Both the position numbers and the translations under genes were made by a program. DNA of 64,000 nt from Pseudodonghicola xiamenensis DSM 18339 (GTDB lineage: Bacteria > Pseudomonadota > Alphaproteobacteria > Rhodobacterales > Rhodobacteraceae): NCBI RefSeq assembly GCF_000429365.1, contig NZ_AUBS01000005.1, positions 62,001 to 126,000 of the forward strand. The letters run 5' to 3'. Positions 24,464-31,945 of the stretch are shown here, piece by piece (position 1 is the stretch's first letter; each line of letters begins with the position of its first letter). The notes under the pieces are model-generated. The model made no database searches. It saw nothing but the letters and a program-made list of their open reading frames with translations, and was not told the origin of the DNA.

Positions 24464-24919
24464 ATGCCGATGCCGCACACTTACCGCCAGGCCAGCCGTG
24501 AATGGCGCGCCATGATGGACGATGCCAAGGACCGGATGGGGCTGATTTCCGACAATTCGGCCTATACCGCCCTGCAGGGGGTGCTTTACGTGTTCCGCCG
24601 CCGCGTCACCGTGCAGCAGGGGCTGATCTTCGCCTCGATGCTGCCCTGCGTGCCGCGCGCGATCTTTGTCGAGGATTGGGATATCGCGCTGCCGCAACTG
24701 CCCTTCGGCAGCCGCGAGGAGATGACCGTCGAGGCCAAGGCGCTGCGCCCCCATCACAATCTGACCCCCGACAATGCGATCGAGGCCACCGCCTGGACCC
24801 TGCGCCGCGCGGTGCTGCCCGCCGTCTTCGAGCGCGCCGTCGCCGCCTGCCCGGTGGGCGCGGTAGAATTCTGGCACACCGATGCCGACCCCGCCGAGTT
24901 GGGCCCTCGCATCGTCTGA
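24464..24919 (+). CDS. DUF2267 family protein
   Basis: The 151-residue protein shows the DUF2267 pattern: ISDNSAYTALQGVLYVFRRRVTVQQGLIFASMLPCVPRAIFVEDWD, in which a short helical ALxxVLxxLRxRLxxxxAxxLxxQLP-type repeat precedes an aromatic-acidic turn. The function of the family is unknown. CAAGGAGGA upstream of the ATG supports the start. It is divergent from gltX and followed 75 bp on by the metallo-hydrolase on the same strand. Confidence 0.72.
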   Translation: MPMPHTYRQASREWRAMMDDAKDRMGLISDNSAYTALQGVLYVFRRRVTVQQGLIFASMLPCVPRAIFVEDWDIALPQLPFGSREEMTVEAKALRPHHNLTPDNAIEATAWTLRRAVLPAVFERAVAACPVGAVEFWHTDADPAELGPRIV

Positions 24920-24994
24920 CTTTTGCCCGCCTTCCCCTCGCCCAACCAGGCTGCGGCCCTACATAGGACGCAGAGTTCCAGAGGAGTGAAGACC

Positions 24995-25927
24995 ATGACG
25001 ACCAGCCTGACCCGCCGTGCCGCCCTGGCCGGCGCCGCCGCCCTGCCCCTGACTGCCGCAACCCTCTCCCTACCCGGGGCGGCGCGCGCGCAATCCGCGC
25101 CCCACCTGCCCCGCGCCCGCAGCTTCAAGCTGGGCGAAATGGGCGTGACCTCCCTGCTCGACGGTTCTGCCCCGCGCGAGAACCCGCGCGCGATCTTCGG
25201 CGGCGGCGCCTCGGAAGAGAAATTCGCCCGTGTTTCCGCCGAGAACTTCATCCCCGCCGACATGGCGCAATTCTATTTCACCCCCACGCTGGTCGAGGTG
25301 AACGGCCAGCGGGTGCTGTTCGACACCGGGCTCGGCCAGGGCGGCATCGCCCAGGCGCTGGCGCAGGCCGGCGTCACACCTGACCAGATCGACCTGGTGG
25401 TGATCACCCACATGCACCCCGATCATATCGGCGGGCTGATGACCGACGGCGCACCGACCTTCGCCAATGCGCGATATGTCACCGGCCGGGTGGAATATGA
25501 TTTCTGGTCAAAGGCCGATGCCAGCAAGGGCGCCGGCGCGCTGGTGGCGAAAAACGTCACACCGCTGGCCGAGAAGATGAGTTTCATCGAGGACGGGGCC
25601 GAGATAGCGCCGGGCATCACCGCGATGGCGACCTTCGGCCACACGCCGGGGCACATGTCGTATCACCTGGAGAACCACGGACAGCGGCTGATACTGACCG
25701 CCGATCTGGCGAACCACTATGTCTGGTGTTTCGCCCATCCGGAATGGGAGGTGAGCTTTGACATGAACAAGGCCGATGCGACCGCCTCGCGCCGCCGGGT
25801 GCTGGACATGCTGGCGACAGAAAAGCTGCCGATGATCGGCTATCACATGCCCTTCCCTGCCGCCGGATACGTGGAGACGCGCGGCGAAGGCTTCCGTTTC
25901 GTCCCGGTCAGCTATCAGATGATGTGA
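24995..25927 (+). CDS. Tat-exported MBL-fold metallo-hydrolase
   Basis: The 310-residue protein has a twin-arginine signal (MTTSLTRRAALAGAAALPL... to ARAQS, cleavage near residue 30) and the metallo-beta-lactamase motif HMHPDHIGG (about residue 138), plus a second His (FGHTPGHMS) and Asp (LTADLANH) for the binuclear metal site. Export through Tat implies folding in the cytosol before periplasmic activity. Start at 24995 follows AGAGGAG. Substrate unknown; relatives are annotated as lactonases or quorum-quenching-like hydrolases, which I do not assert. Confidence 0.9.
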   Translation: MTTSLTRRAALAGAAALPLTAATLSLPGAARAQSAPHLPRARSFKLGEMGVTSLLDGSAPRENPRAIFGGGASEEKFARVSAENFIPADMAQFYFTPTLVEVNGQRVLFDTGLGQGGIAQALAQAGVTPDQIDLVVITHMHPDHIGGLMTDGAPTFANARYVTGRVEYDFWSKADASKGAGALVAKNVTPLAEKMSFIEDGAEIAPGITAMATFGHTPGHMSYHLENHGQRLILTADLANHYVWCFAHPEWEVSFDMNKADATASRRRVLDMLATEKLPMIGYHMPFPAAGYVETRGEGFRFVPVSYQMM

Positions 25928-25938
25928 CACCACCCCAC

Positions 25939-25980
25939 CCGCGCCCGCCCCGGGACACGAAACCCCGGCGGCGGGCGCGG
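25939..25980. terminator. Bidirectional GC-rich terminator hairpin
   Basis: CCGCGCCCGCC (25939-25949) pairs with GGCGGGCGCGG (25970-25980), with CCCGGG/CCCCGG extending the stem inward. It lies exactly between the convergent metallo-hydrolase and DMT transporter genes. Confidence 0.65.
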
Positions 25981-25981
25981 A

Positions 25982-26899
25982 CTAGGGGTCGTCCTGTTTC
26001 GGCTGCACCATGGTCACGCCGACGACGATTAGGCACAGCGCGCCCCAGACCCAGATCGAATGCCGCTCGCCGAAAAAAATCATGCCCAACAGCACCCCGG
26101 TGCCCGTCACCACATAACCGGTCTGCGACGCAAAGACCGGCCCGGCATGCCCGATCAGCCAGATATAGCCCGCATAGGCCACCAGATTGAGCAGCGCGAG
26201 CCCCATCACGGCCAGCTCCGGCGCGCCGAAAGCGGTGATGTCGAAACCGGTGCCGGTGATCAGCATCACCGGGGTAATCAGACTGAGCGCGCCCCAGCTC
26301 ATGCCACACAACGTGGCGGTGGGCCCCATATCGCGGATATCGGCCCAGGCGATCACGATGCTTTCCCCGGAATAGGAGATCGCCACGATCAGCGGCGCCA
26401 GGATCCAGATCGCCTGCGCCGGGTCCGGCAGGCTGGTACCCGGCAGCACGATCAGCGCCACGCCGAGCATGCCCAGCACGATGCCCGCCAGCCGCCGCGG
26501 CGTCGGTCGCTCCAGCCCCAGCGGCCAGGCCATCAACAGCGTCACCATCGGGAGCAGCGACAAGAGCATCACCATGATACCGATGGGCAAATGACCATAG
26601 GCCGTGAAGGAAAGCGCATTGGGCAGCGCCGTGCCCAGAAGACCGGCACTGAGGTAAAGCCGAATATGGCGCCCGCCCAGTGGCAACCGCTGACCGCGCA
26701 GCAACAGAACACCGCTCAGGATTCCGGCGGCGAAAAGCGTGCTCCAGAAAGAAATGCCGATGGCGTTATGCCCTGTCGAAATCGCCAGTTTCGTCAGCGG
26801 GCCGGTCATTCCCCAGGCAAACCCCGCCAGCGCAACCATCGCCCGAAGTTGCCAGAGATGCGGCGCGGCGGGGCGAAGGCTGAGGTCTGGCGCGGTCAT
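25982..26899 (-). CDS. EamA/DMT-family transporter
   Basis: The 305-residue inner-membrane protein has ten hydrophobic segments in two homologous five-helix halves, as in the drug/metabolite transporter superfamily (EamA domains at about 20-145 and 165-295). The first half begins MVALAGFAWGMTGPLTKLAI and the second ILAPLIVAISYSGESIVIAW. Exported substrates of these proteins are usually amino acids, metabolites or drugs; no specific one is suggested. AAAAAGGA precedes the ATG. nadE lies 12 bp upstream on the same strand, so they may be co-transcribed. Confidence 0.87.
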   Translation of the reverse strand: MTAPDLSLRPAAPHLWQLRAMVALAGFAWGMTGPLTKLAISTGHNAIGISFWSTLFAAGILSGVLLLRGQRLPLGGRHIRLYLSAGLLGTALPNALSFTAYGHLPIGIMVMLLSLLPMVTLLMAWPLGLERPTPRRLAGIVLGMLGVALIVLPGTSLPDPAQAIWILAPLIVAISYSGESIVIAWADIRDMGPTATLCGMSWGALSLITPVMLITGTGFDITAFGAPELAVMGLALLNLVAYAGYIWLIGHAGPVFASQTGYVVTGTGVLLGMIFFGERHSIWVWGALCLIVVGVTMVQPKQDDP

Positions 26900-26911
26900 G
26901 CCTGGTCCTTT

Positions 26912-28582
26912 TTAGCTTGGGTCCCGCCAGCGGTTGACGATCGGGTACCGGCGGTCGAGCCAGAACGCCCGTTTGGTCAACCGCGCCCCGGGAGCGGACT
27001 GGAAGCGTTTGTATTCACTGATATAAAGCAGATGCTCCACCCGTTTGGCCGTAGCCCGGTCAAAGCCCGCCTCGACACAATCAGCGATTGAACCGTCCCG
27101 GTCCACCAGAATATCGAGGATTGCATCCAGTTCAGGATAATCCGGCAGGCTGTCGCTGTCTTTCTGATCAGCGCGCAACTCGGCGCTTGGCGGTTTGTCG
27201 ATCACGCGCGGCGCGATCACCTCGCCTTCCGGGCCCTTCATCCAGGACCGGTGATTGGCGTTGCGCCAGCGGCAGGTCTCGAACACCCGGGTCTTGTAGA
27301 GATCCTTGATCGGGTTATAGCCGCCCGCCATGTCGCCATAGATGGTGGCATAGCCCACCGCCACTTCGGACTTATTGCCGGTTGTCAGCAACATCTCGCC
27401 GAACTTGTTCGACATTGCCATCAGCAGCAGCCCGCGCAGGCGCGACTGGATGTTTTCCTCGGTCAGATCGGGTTCACGCCCCTCGAAGAGCGGCGCCAGA
27501 GTATTGGTGATGGCGGCGCGTCCCTCGGCGATCGGGACATAGTCGTAGTGGCACCCCAGCGCCTTGGCGACTGCCTCGGCGTCCTCCAGCGACTCCCGGC
27601 TGGTGTATTCAGACGGCAGCATGACGCAGCGCACGTTTTCCGCCCCCAGGGCATCGACGGCGATGGCCGCGACAATGGCCGAATCGATACCGCCCGACAG
27701 CCCCAGCAGCACTTTCGAAAACCCGGTCTTGCCCATGTAATCGCGCAAAGACTGCACCATCACGCGATAGTCCTGCTCCCAATCCGAAGCATGGACATGC
27801 TCCTCACCGGGCAGGATGCGCCAACCATCGGCGCCCTGTTCCAGGTCGATATGGGCGATCGCCTCGTCGAACTGCGGCATCTGGAACGCCAGTTTGCCGC
27901 CCGGGTTCAGCCCGAAGCTGGCGCCATCGAACACTTGATCGTCCTGACCACCCACCATGTTCAGATAGATCAGCGGCAGACCGGTCTCGACCACGCGGGC
28001 GACCATATGGGTCAGCCGCACGTCATGCTTGCCGCGGAAATAGGGCGATCCGTTGGGCACGAGCAGGAATTCCGCCCCGGTCTCGGCCAGAGTCTCAGCC
28101 ACTTCCTCGTGCCAGGCATCTTCGCAGATCGGGCTGCCGATACGGGTATTGCCCACCGAATAGGGGCCGCCCAGCGGACCGGAATCAAAAATCCGCACCT
28201 CGTCGAAGACCAGCTCATTGGGCAGGTTATGCTTCAGCATCCGGCTGGCGATCTGCCCGCCCTTGAGGATGAAATAGGCGTTGAAAAGCTGATCGCCCTC
28301 GACCCAGGGGCCACCGATGGCCAGCGCCGGGCCATCCGCGACCTCGGCCGCCAGTGCCTTGATCGCTTCCATCGCGTCGATCTGGAAGGCCGGCTTCATC
28401 ACCAGATCCTGGGTGTTGTAACCGGTAATGAACATCTCGGGCAGCGCCACCAGATCGGCCCCGGCGGCACGTCCCTCCTCCCAGGCCGCGAGCGCCTGCG
28501 CCGCATTGCCCTTCAGATCGCCCATCACCGGATTGAGCTGCGCCAGCGTCACGCGAAACCGGCCCGACATCCCCTGTTCCAT
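26912..28582 (-). CDS. nadE: Glutamine-dependent NAD+ synthetase
   Basis: The 556-residue bifunctional enzyme fuses a nitrilase-type glutaminase domain (FRVTLAQLNPVMGDL start; Glu-Lys-Cys triad including SPICEDAWHEE) to an ammonia-dependent NAD synthetase domain with the PP-loop LLGLSGGIDSAIVAAIA. It makes NAD from nicotinate adenine dinucleotide, glutamine and ATP. Start uncertainty: I favour ATG 28582 because GAGG lies 5 bases upstream; ATG 28570 (MSGRFRV) looks like the family N-terminus but has GGGG directly against it; 28627 is less likely. Confidence 0.94.
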   Translation of the reverse strand: MEQGMSGRFRVTLAQLNPVMGDLKGNAAQALAAWEEGRAAGADLVALPEMFITGYNTQDLVMKPAFQIDAMEAIKALAAEVADGPALAIGGPWVEGDQLFNAYFILKGGQIASRMLKHNLPNELVFDEVRIFDSGPLGGPYSVGNTRIGSPICEDAWHEEVAETLAETGAEFLLVPNGSPYFRGKHDVRLTHMVARVVETGLPLIYLNMVGGQDDQVFDGASFGLNPGGKLAFQMPQFDEAIAHIDLEQGADGWRILPGEEHVHASDWEQDYRVMVQSLRDYMGKTGFSKVLLGLSGGIDSAIVAAIAVDALGAENVRCVMLPSEYTSRESLEDAEAVAKALGCHYDYVPIAEGRAAITNTLAPLFEGREPDLTEENIQSRLRGLLLMAMSNKFGEMLLTTGNKSEVAVGYATIYGDMAGGYNPIKDLYKTRVFETCRWRNANHRSWMKGPEGEVIAPRVIDKPPSAELRADQKDSDSLPDYPELDAILDILVDRDGSIADCVEAGFDRATAKRVEHLLYISEYKRFQSAPGARLTKRAFWLDRRYPIVNRWRDPS

Positions 28583-28765
28583 CCTGACCTCGTGCCCTTT
28601 GTGCGTTCCAAGTCCTCTGAAGGCCATTTAACAGATCCCGCCCCGAGGGAAAGGCCGAGAGCAGCCGAGAGGGGGAAAAGACATTGCCTGTCCCCTGCCC
28701 CTCGCCTAGTTTCCGGGAGACTTTCGCAGGATCGCGGCACAACGTTGAAGCAGGCAGGACGTCCG

Positions 28766-30166
28766 ATGAAAAATCTTGGCATGGCATTGGCGGCGGCGGC
28801 GACCGGACTGGCCCTGAGCGGCGCGGCGCGGGCGCAGGATTCTCAAGTTCTGACCACCGAGGACGATATCGGCGGCGTGTACGAGGGCACCTTCCGCGGC
28901 GGGTTGCAGCATGGCACCGGCACCTACCGGCTGCCCAACGGCTATGAATACACCGGCGAATGGGTGGACGGGGAAATCAAGGGCAAGGGCACCGCGCGCT
29001 TTCCCAACGGCTCGGTCTATGAGGGTGAGTTCGCCAAGGGCAAGCCGAACGGACTGGGCAAGATCACCTTTGCCGACGGCGGCACCTATGAAGGCGACTG
29101 GGCCGACGGGGTGATCAACGGCCAGGGGGTGGCGACCTATGCCAATGGCGTGCGCTACGAGGGTGGCTTCAAGAACGCCCAGCATGACGGCTACGGGGTG
29201 ATGACAAGCCCCGGCGGCTATGAATACCGCGGCGACTGGGTGAATGGCGAGAAACAGGGCCATGGGGTGATCACCTATCCCGATGGGGCGGTCTATGACG
29301 GCGCCATCGAGGCCGGCCAGCGTTCGGGTGAGGGCAAGCTGACCCTGCCCGACGGGCTGAGCTATGTGGGGAACTGGGCCGACGGGCAGATCAACGGCCA
29401 GGGCACGCTGACCCAGGCCAATGGCGACGTCTATGTCGGCGATCTGGTCGCCGGCCGGCGCGAGGGCAAGGGCAAGGTCACCTATGCCAATGGCGATACC
29501 TACGAGGGCGAATTCGCCGACGACCGCCGCAACGGTCAGGGCACCTTCACCGGCAGGGATGGTTATATCTATACTGGCGACTGGGTGGCCGGACAGATCG
29601 AGGGCCAGGGTCATGTCACCTATCCCGACGGCTCGGTCTATGAGGGCCAGTTCCGCGCCGATCTGGCCGATGGCACCGGCAAGATCACCTATCCCGATGG
29701 CTCGACCTACGAGGGCGAGTGGAAAGCCGGGGTGATCGACGGCGAGGGCACCGCCACCTATCCCAATGGCATCGTCTACAAGGGGCAGTTCAAGAACGCC
29801 AAGAACGACGGCTATGGGGTGATGACCTATGCCGACGGCTATCGCTACGAGGGCGAGTGGAAAGAGGGCCAGCGCGACGGTCAGGGCAAGGCCACCTATG
29901 CCGACGGCTCGGTCTATGAGGGGCGGTTCGTTCAGGGCCAGCGCGATGGCGAAGGCGAGATCACCATGACCGACGGCTTCCACTACAAGGGACAATGGTC
30001 AGGCGGCGAGATCAACGGCAAGGGCGTGGCCACCTATGCCAATGGCGATGTCTATGAGGGCACGTTCAAGAACGGCAAGCGGCAGGGCGACGGCACCATG
30101 CGTTACGCCACCGGTCAGGAAGCCAGCGGCACCTGGGAAAACGGCGCATTGAAGACCGGCGACTGA
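28766..30166 (+). CDS. Exported MORN-repeat protein with 18 full repeats
   Basis: The 466-residue protein has a signal peptide (MKNLGMALAAAATGLALSGAARAQ) followed from residue 37 to the end by tandem 23-residue MORN repeats of the form x-x-Y-E-G-x-F/W-x-x-G-x-x-x-G-x-G-x-x-x-Y-x-x-G, eighteen complete plus a partial one. W and F alternate at the seventh position except at the repeat 9/10 junction, showing that repeats 10-18 derive from a duplication of 1-9. MORN repeats form an extended beta-sheet binding lipids or proteins. A periplasmic location is likely; no enzymatic domain is present. The frame upstream of 28766 is antisense to nadE. Confidence 0.88.
   Translation: MKNLGMALAAAATGLALSGAARAQDSQVLTTEDDIGGVYEGTFRGGLQHGTGTYRLPNGYEYTGEWVDGEIKGKGTARFPNGSVYEGEFAKGKPNGLGKITFADGGTYEGDWADGVINGQGVATYANGVRYEGGFKNAQHDGYGVMTSPGGYEYRGDWVNGEKQGHGVITYPDGAVYDGAIEAGQRSGEGKLTLPDGLSYVGNWADGQINGQGTLTQANGDVYVGDLVAGRREGKGKVTYANGDTYEGEFADDRRNGQGTFTGRDGYIYTGDWVAGQIEGQGHVTYPDGSVYEGQFRADLADGTGKITYPDGSTYEGEWKAGVIDGEGTATYPNGIVYKGQFKNAKNDGYGVMTYADGYRYEGEWKEGQRDGQGKATYADGSVYEGRFVQGQRDGEGEITMTDGFHYKGQWSGGEINGKGVATYANGDVYEGTFKNGKRQGDGTMRYATGQEASGTWENGALKTGD
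28874..30115 (+). repeat. Tandem 69-bp coding repeats in two nine-unit blocks
   Basis: Eighteen 69-bp units run from 28874; units 1-9 (28874-29494) and 10-18 (29495-30115) correspond pairwise. For example units 5 and 14 both encode FKNA-x-x-DGYGVMT, and units 4 and 13 both begin x-TYEG followed by GVI. The final partial unit begins at 30116. Confidence 0.85.
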
Positions 30167-30250
30167 GGCCGGTCACCGGCGCTAAACCGCCCCTGGCATC
30201 CGGCCCCATGTGAGCCATGTGAGCCCACGAGGGCCGGCATGATCCCGGGC

Positions 30251-31525
30251 TCATTCCCCCTTGAGCTTGTGGATCTTGGCCAGCTTCATCACGAAGCGTT
30301 CATAGAACGGCTCGCTGACGCCGGTGCGGATCTTTCGCATGAAATACCACTCAAAGACCAGCTTGGCCCAATGGACCCAGCGCCCCTCTGCCGCCCAGTT
30401 GACGTTGCGCGGCGGCACCTGCGGCATTGCCAGGAATGCGGCGCCACGATCGCCAAAATCGGCTAGGCAAAGCGCGTTCCAGGTAGGCTGATAGGTCGGC
30501 TCTTGGCCCGCGATCAGCAGCGGGATGTTCTTGGCGGTGGCCGTCACCATGCTTTCGATCATGAAGCCAGTCTTCGGCACGCCGGTCGGCACCGGGGTGG
30601 GGTCCGGCGGCGCGATGGCGATGCAGACCCCGATCCCGAAGATATTGGGGTATTTCGGGTTGCGCTGATATTCGTCGGTCAGGACAAAGCCGCGCGGGTT
30701 CACCAGCCCCTCGAGCCCCATCAGCGCCGGAATGCCGCGGAAGGCGGGCAGCATCATCGAATAGGAGAAGGGAAGTTCGTATGTCTTCTTCTCGGCGCCG
30801 TCGTCATCCACCTGGGTGACATAGACGGTGCCGTCGGCGAACTTGTCGACCTTGGCATTGGTGATCCACTTGATATCCCGGTCGCGCATGATGCTTTCCA
30901 TCATGCCCTTGGTATCGCCGACACCATTGAGCCCCATATGACCGACATAGGGTTCCGAAGTCACGAAGGTCATCGGCACCTTGTCGCGGATCTTGCGCCG
31001 GCGCAGGTCTGTATCCAGCGTCATGGCGAATTCATAGGCCGGCCCGAAACAGGAGGCGCCCTGCACCGCCCCCACCACGATCGGCCCCGGGTTGGCACAG
31101 AAGGCCTCCCAATTCTTGCCCGAGATCTCGGCATGTTCGATCTGGCAGATCGAATTGGTCAGCGCCTCGGGCCCGAAGCCCTCGATCTCGTCAAAGGCCA
31201 GATCGGGGCCGGTTGCGATCACCAGATAATCATAGCTGACCTCTCGGCCGCTCTGCAGATGGATGATCTGGGCGTCGGGATCGAGTTTGACCGCGCCGTC
31301 GCAGATGAAGTCGATATCACGCCGGGACATCACCGGAGCGAGGTCGATGGTGATCTCTTCCTTCTTTCGCCAGCCGATCCCGGCCCAGGGGTTCGAGGGC
31401 GTGAACTGGAAATAAGGCTTGTTCGAAATCACCGTGACCTTGTCCGTCGCGGCAAGAGCGTCGCGCAGCTCATAGGCCTGGATGGTTCCGCCCAGCCCCG
31501 CCCCCAGGATAACCACATGCGTCAT
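30251..31525 (-). CDS. Sulfide:quinone oxidoreductase-like FAD protein
   Basis: The 424-residue flavoprotein has the FAD-binding Rossmann motif MTHVVILGAGLGGTIQAYEL, a second dinucleotide motif region (DYLVIATGPDL) and three cysteines at residues 127, 159 (GASCFGPAYEF) and 301 (GVCIAIAPP). These correspond to the SQR redox cysteines Cys128/160/356. A C-terminal amphipathic region (WVHWAKLVFEWYFMRKI) suits monotopic membrane attachment. It would oxidise sulfide to polysulfide and reduce quinone. The start at 31525 has TTGGAGGAT upstream. Short-chain type distinct from classical type I; it stands alone. Confidence 0.87.
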   Translation of the reverse strand: MTHVVILGAGLGGTIQAYELRDALAATDKVTVISNKPYFQFTPSNPWAGIGWRKKEEITIDLAPVMSRRDIDFICDGAVKLDPDAQIIHLQSGREVSYDYLVIATGPDLAFDEIEGFGPEALTNSICQIEHAEISGKNWEAFCANPGPIVVGAVQGASCFGPAYEFAMTLDTDLRRRKIRDKVPMTFVTSEPYVGHMGLNGVGDTKGMMESIMRDRDIKWITNAKVDKFADGTVYVTQVDDDGAEKKTYELPFSYSMMLPAFRGIPALMGLEGLVNPRGFVLTDEYQRNPKYPNIFGIGVCIAIAPPDPTPVPTGVPKTGFMIESMVTATAKNIPLLIAGQEPTYQPTWNALCLADFGDRGAAFLAMPQVPPRNVNWAAEGRWVHWAKLVFEWYFMRKIRTGVSEPFYERFVMKLAKIHKLKGE

Positions 31526-31631
31526 TTTCGATCCTCCAAGATACTGCCAGCGACCGGTCGCACCCCGATCGGGCCCCCTGCCTGTCGCAGATCCTCCGCG
31601 CCGAACCATCCGGCGGGCCTCCCTGATCCTG

Positions 31632-31659
31632 AACATATTCGAAAATCAAAACATATCAA
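31632..31659 (-). promoter_or_regulatory. Candidate promoter of the SQR-like gene
   Basis: On the minus strand TTGATA (complement of 31654-31659) and TATGTT (31632-31637) are 16 bases apart within an AT-rich block that carries a direct repeat of AACATAT 18 bp apart. It lies about 107 bp upstream of the start and may include regulator sites. Confidence 0.4.
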
Positions 31660-31782
31660 ACAGGAACGCTTCCCCGGAACCGAGAATCCACCGGGCAGGC
31701 ACCGCCGCCATCCGACGTCTTGCCCCCACGCGGCGAAGTTTGGCCTTTTCTTTTCTGCAGCTCCCGGTATATGGTTCGCCCC

Positions 31783-31866
31783 ATGACCAGCCACGCACAT
31801 ATCCCGACCCGGACCGCTTTTTGCGGCGCGTCGCTGCGTGGCCTACTGATCCTAACCCGCCTCTGA
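31783..31866 (+). CDS. Leucine-rich leader peptide upstream of leuA (candidate attenuator leader)
   Basis: A 27-codon ORF reads MTSHAHIPTRTAFCGASLRG then LLILTRL and stops 79 bp before leuA. Five of its last ten codons are leucine, and two of these are CTA, which is scarce in this GC-rich genome. An in-frame ATG at 31771 would add four residues. A TATATG at 31768-31773 could be a -10 element, making the ORF almost leaderless, as described for trpL-type leaders in rhizobia. Coding potential rests on the codon pattern and position; there is no ribosome binding site. Confidence 0.55.
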   Translation: MTSHAHIPTRTAFCGASLRGLLILTRL

Positions 31867-31895
31867 GCGTGCCCTTCGGCGCGCCCGCTCAGAGG
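31860..31895 (+). promoter_or_regulatory. Attenuator-like hairpin between leader ORF and leuA
   Basis: CCTCTGAGCG (31860-31869) pairs perfectly with CGCTCAGAGG (31886-31895). The 5' arm contains the leader's last Leu codon and stop, so a ribosome stalled on the Leu codons would block it. An inner GCGTGCC/GGCGCGC pairing is an alternative. There is no T-run after it, so if it acts it is not a plain intrinsic terminator. Confidence 0.55.
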
Positions 31896-31945
31896 AGGAC
31901 GCCTGCGCGCCACGAGGCTTTAGGACAGATACGAAAGTTACCGAC

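Noticed and set aside
27251..28765. N-terminal extension of the MORN frame by 505 codons
   Set aside because: This part is antisense to nadE and has no recognisable domain; the signal peptide at 28766 marks the true start.
28706..29995. Repetitive hydrophobic 429-residue frame opposite the MORN gene
   Set aside because: The AIGIGD-type repeats are simply the antisense translation of the 69-bp MORN units.
28874..30115. CRISPR array or minisatellite, because of the regular 69-bp period
   Set aside because: Units are contiguous coding repeats without spacers, and the frame is preserved throughout.
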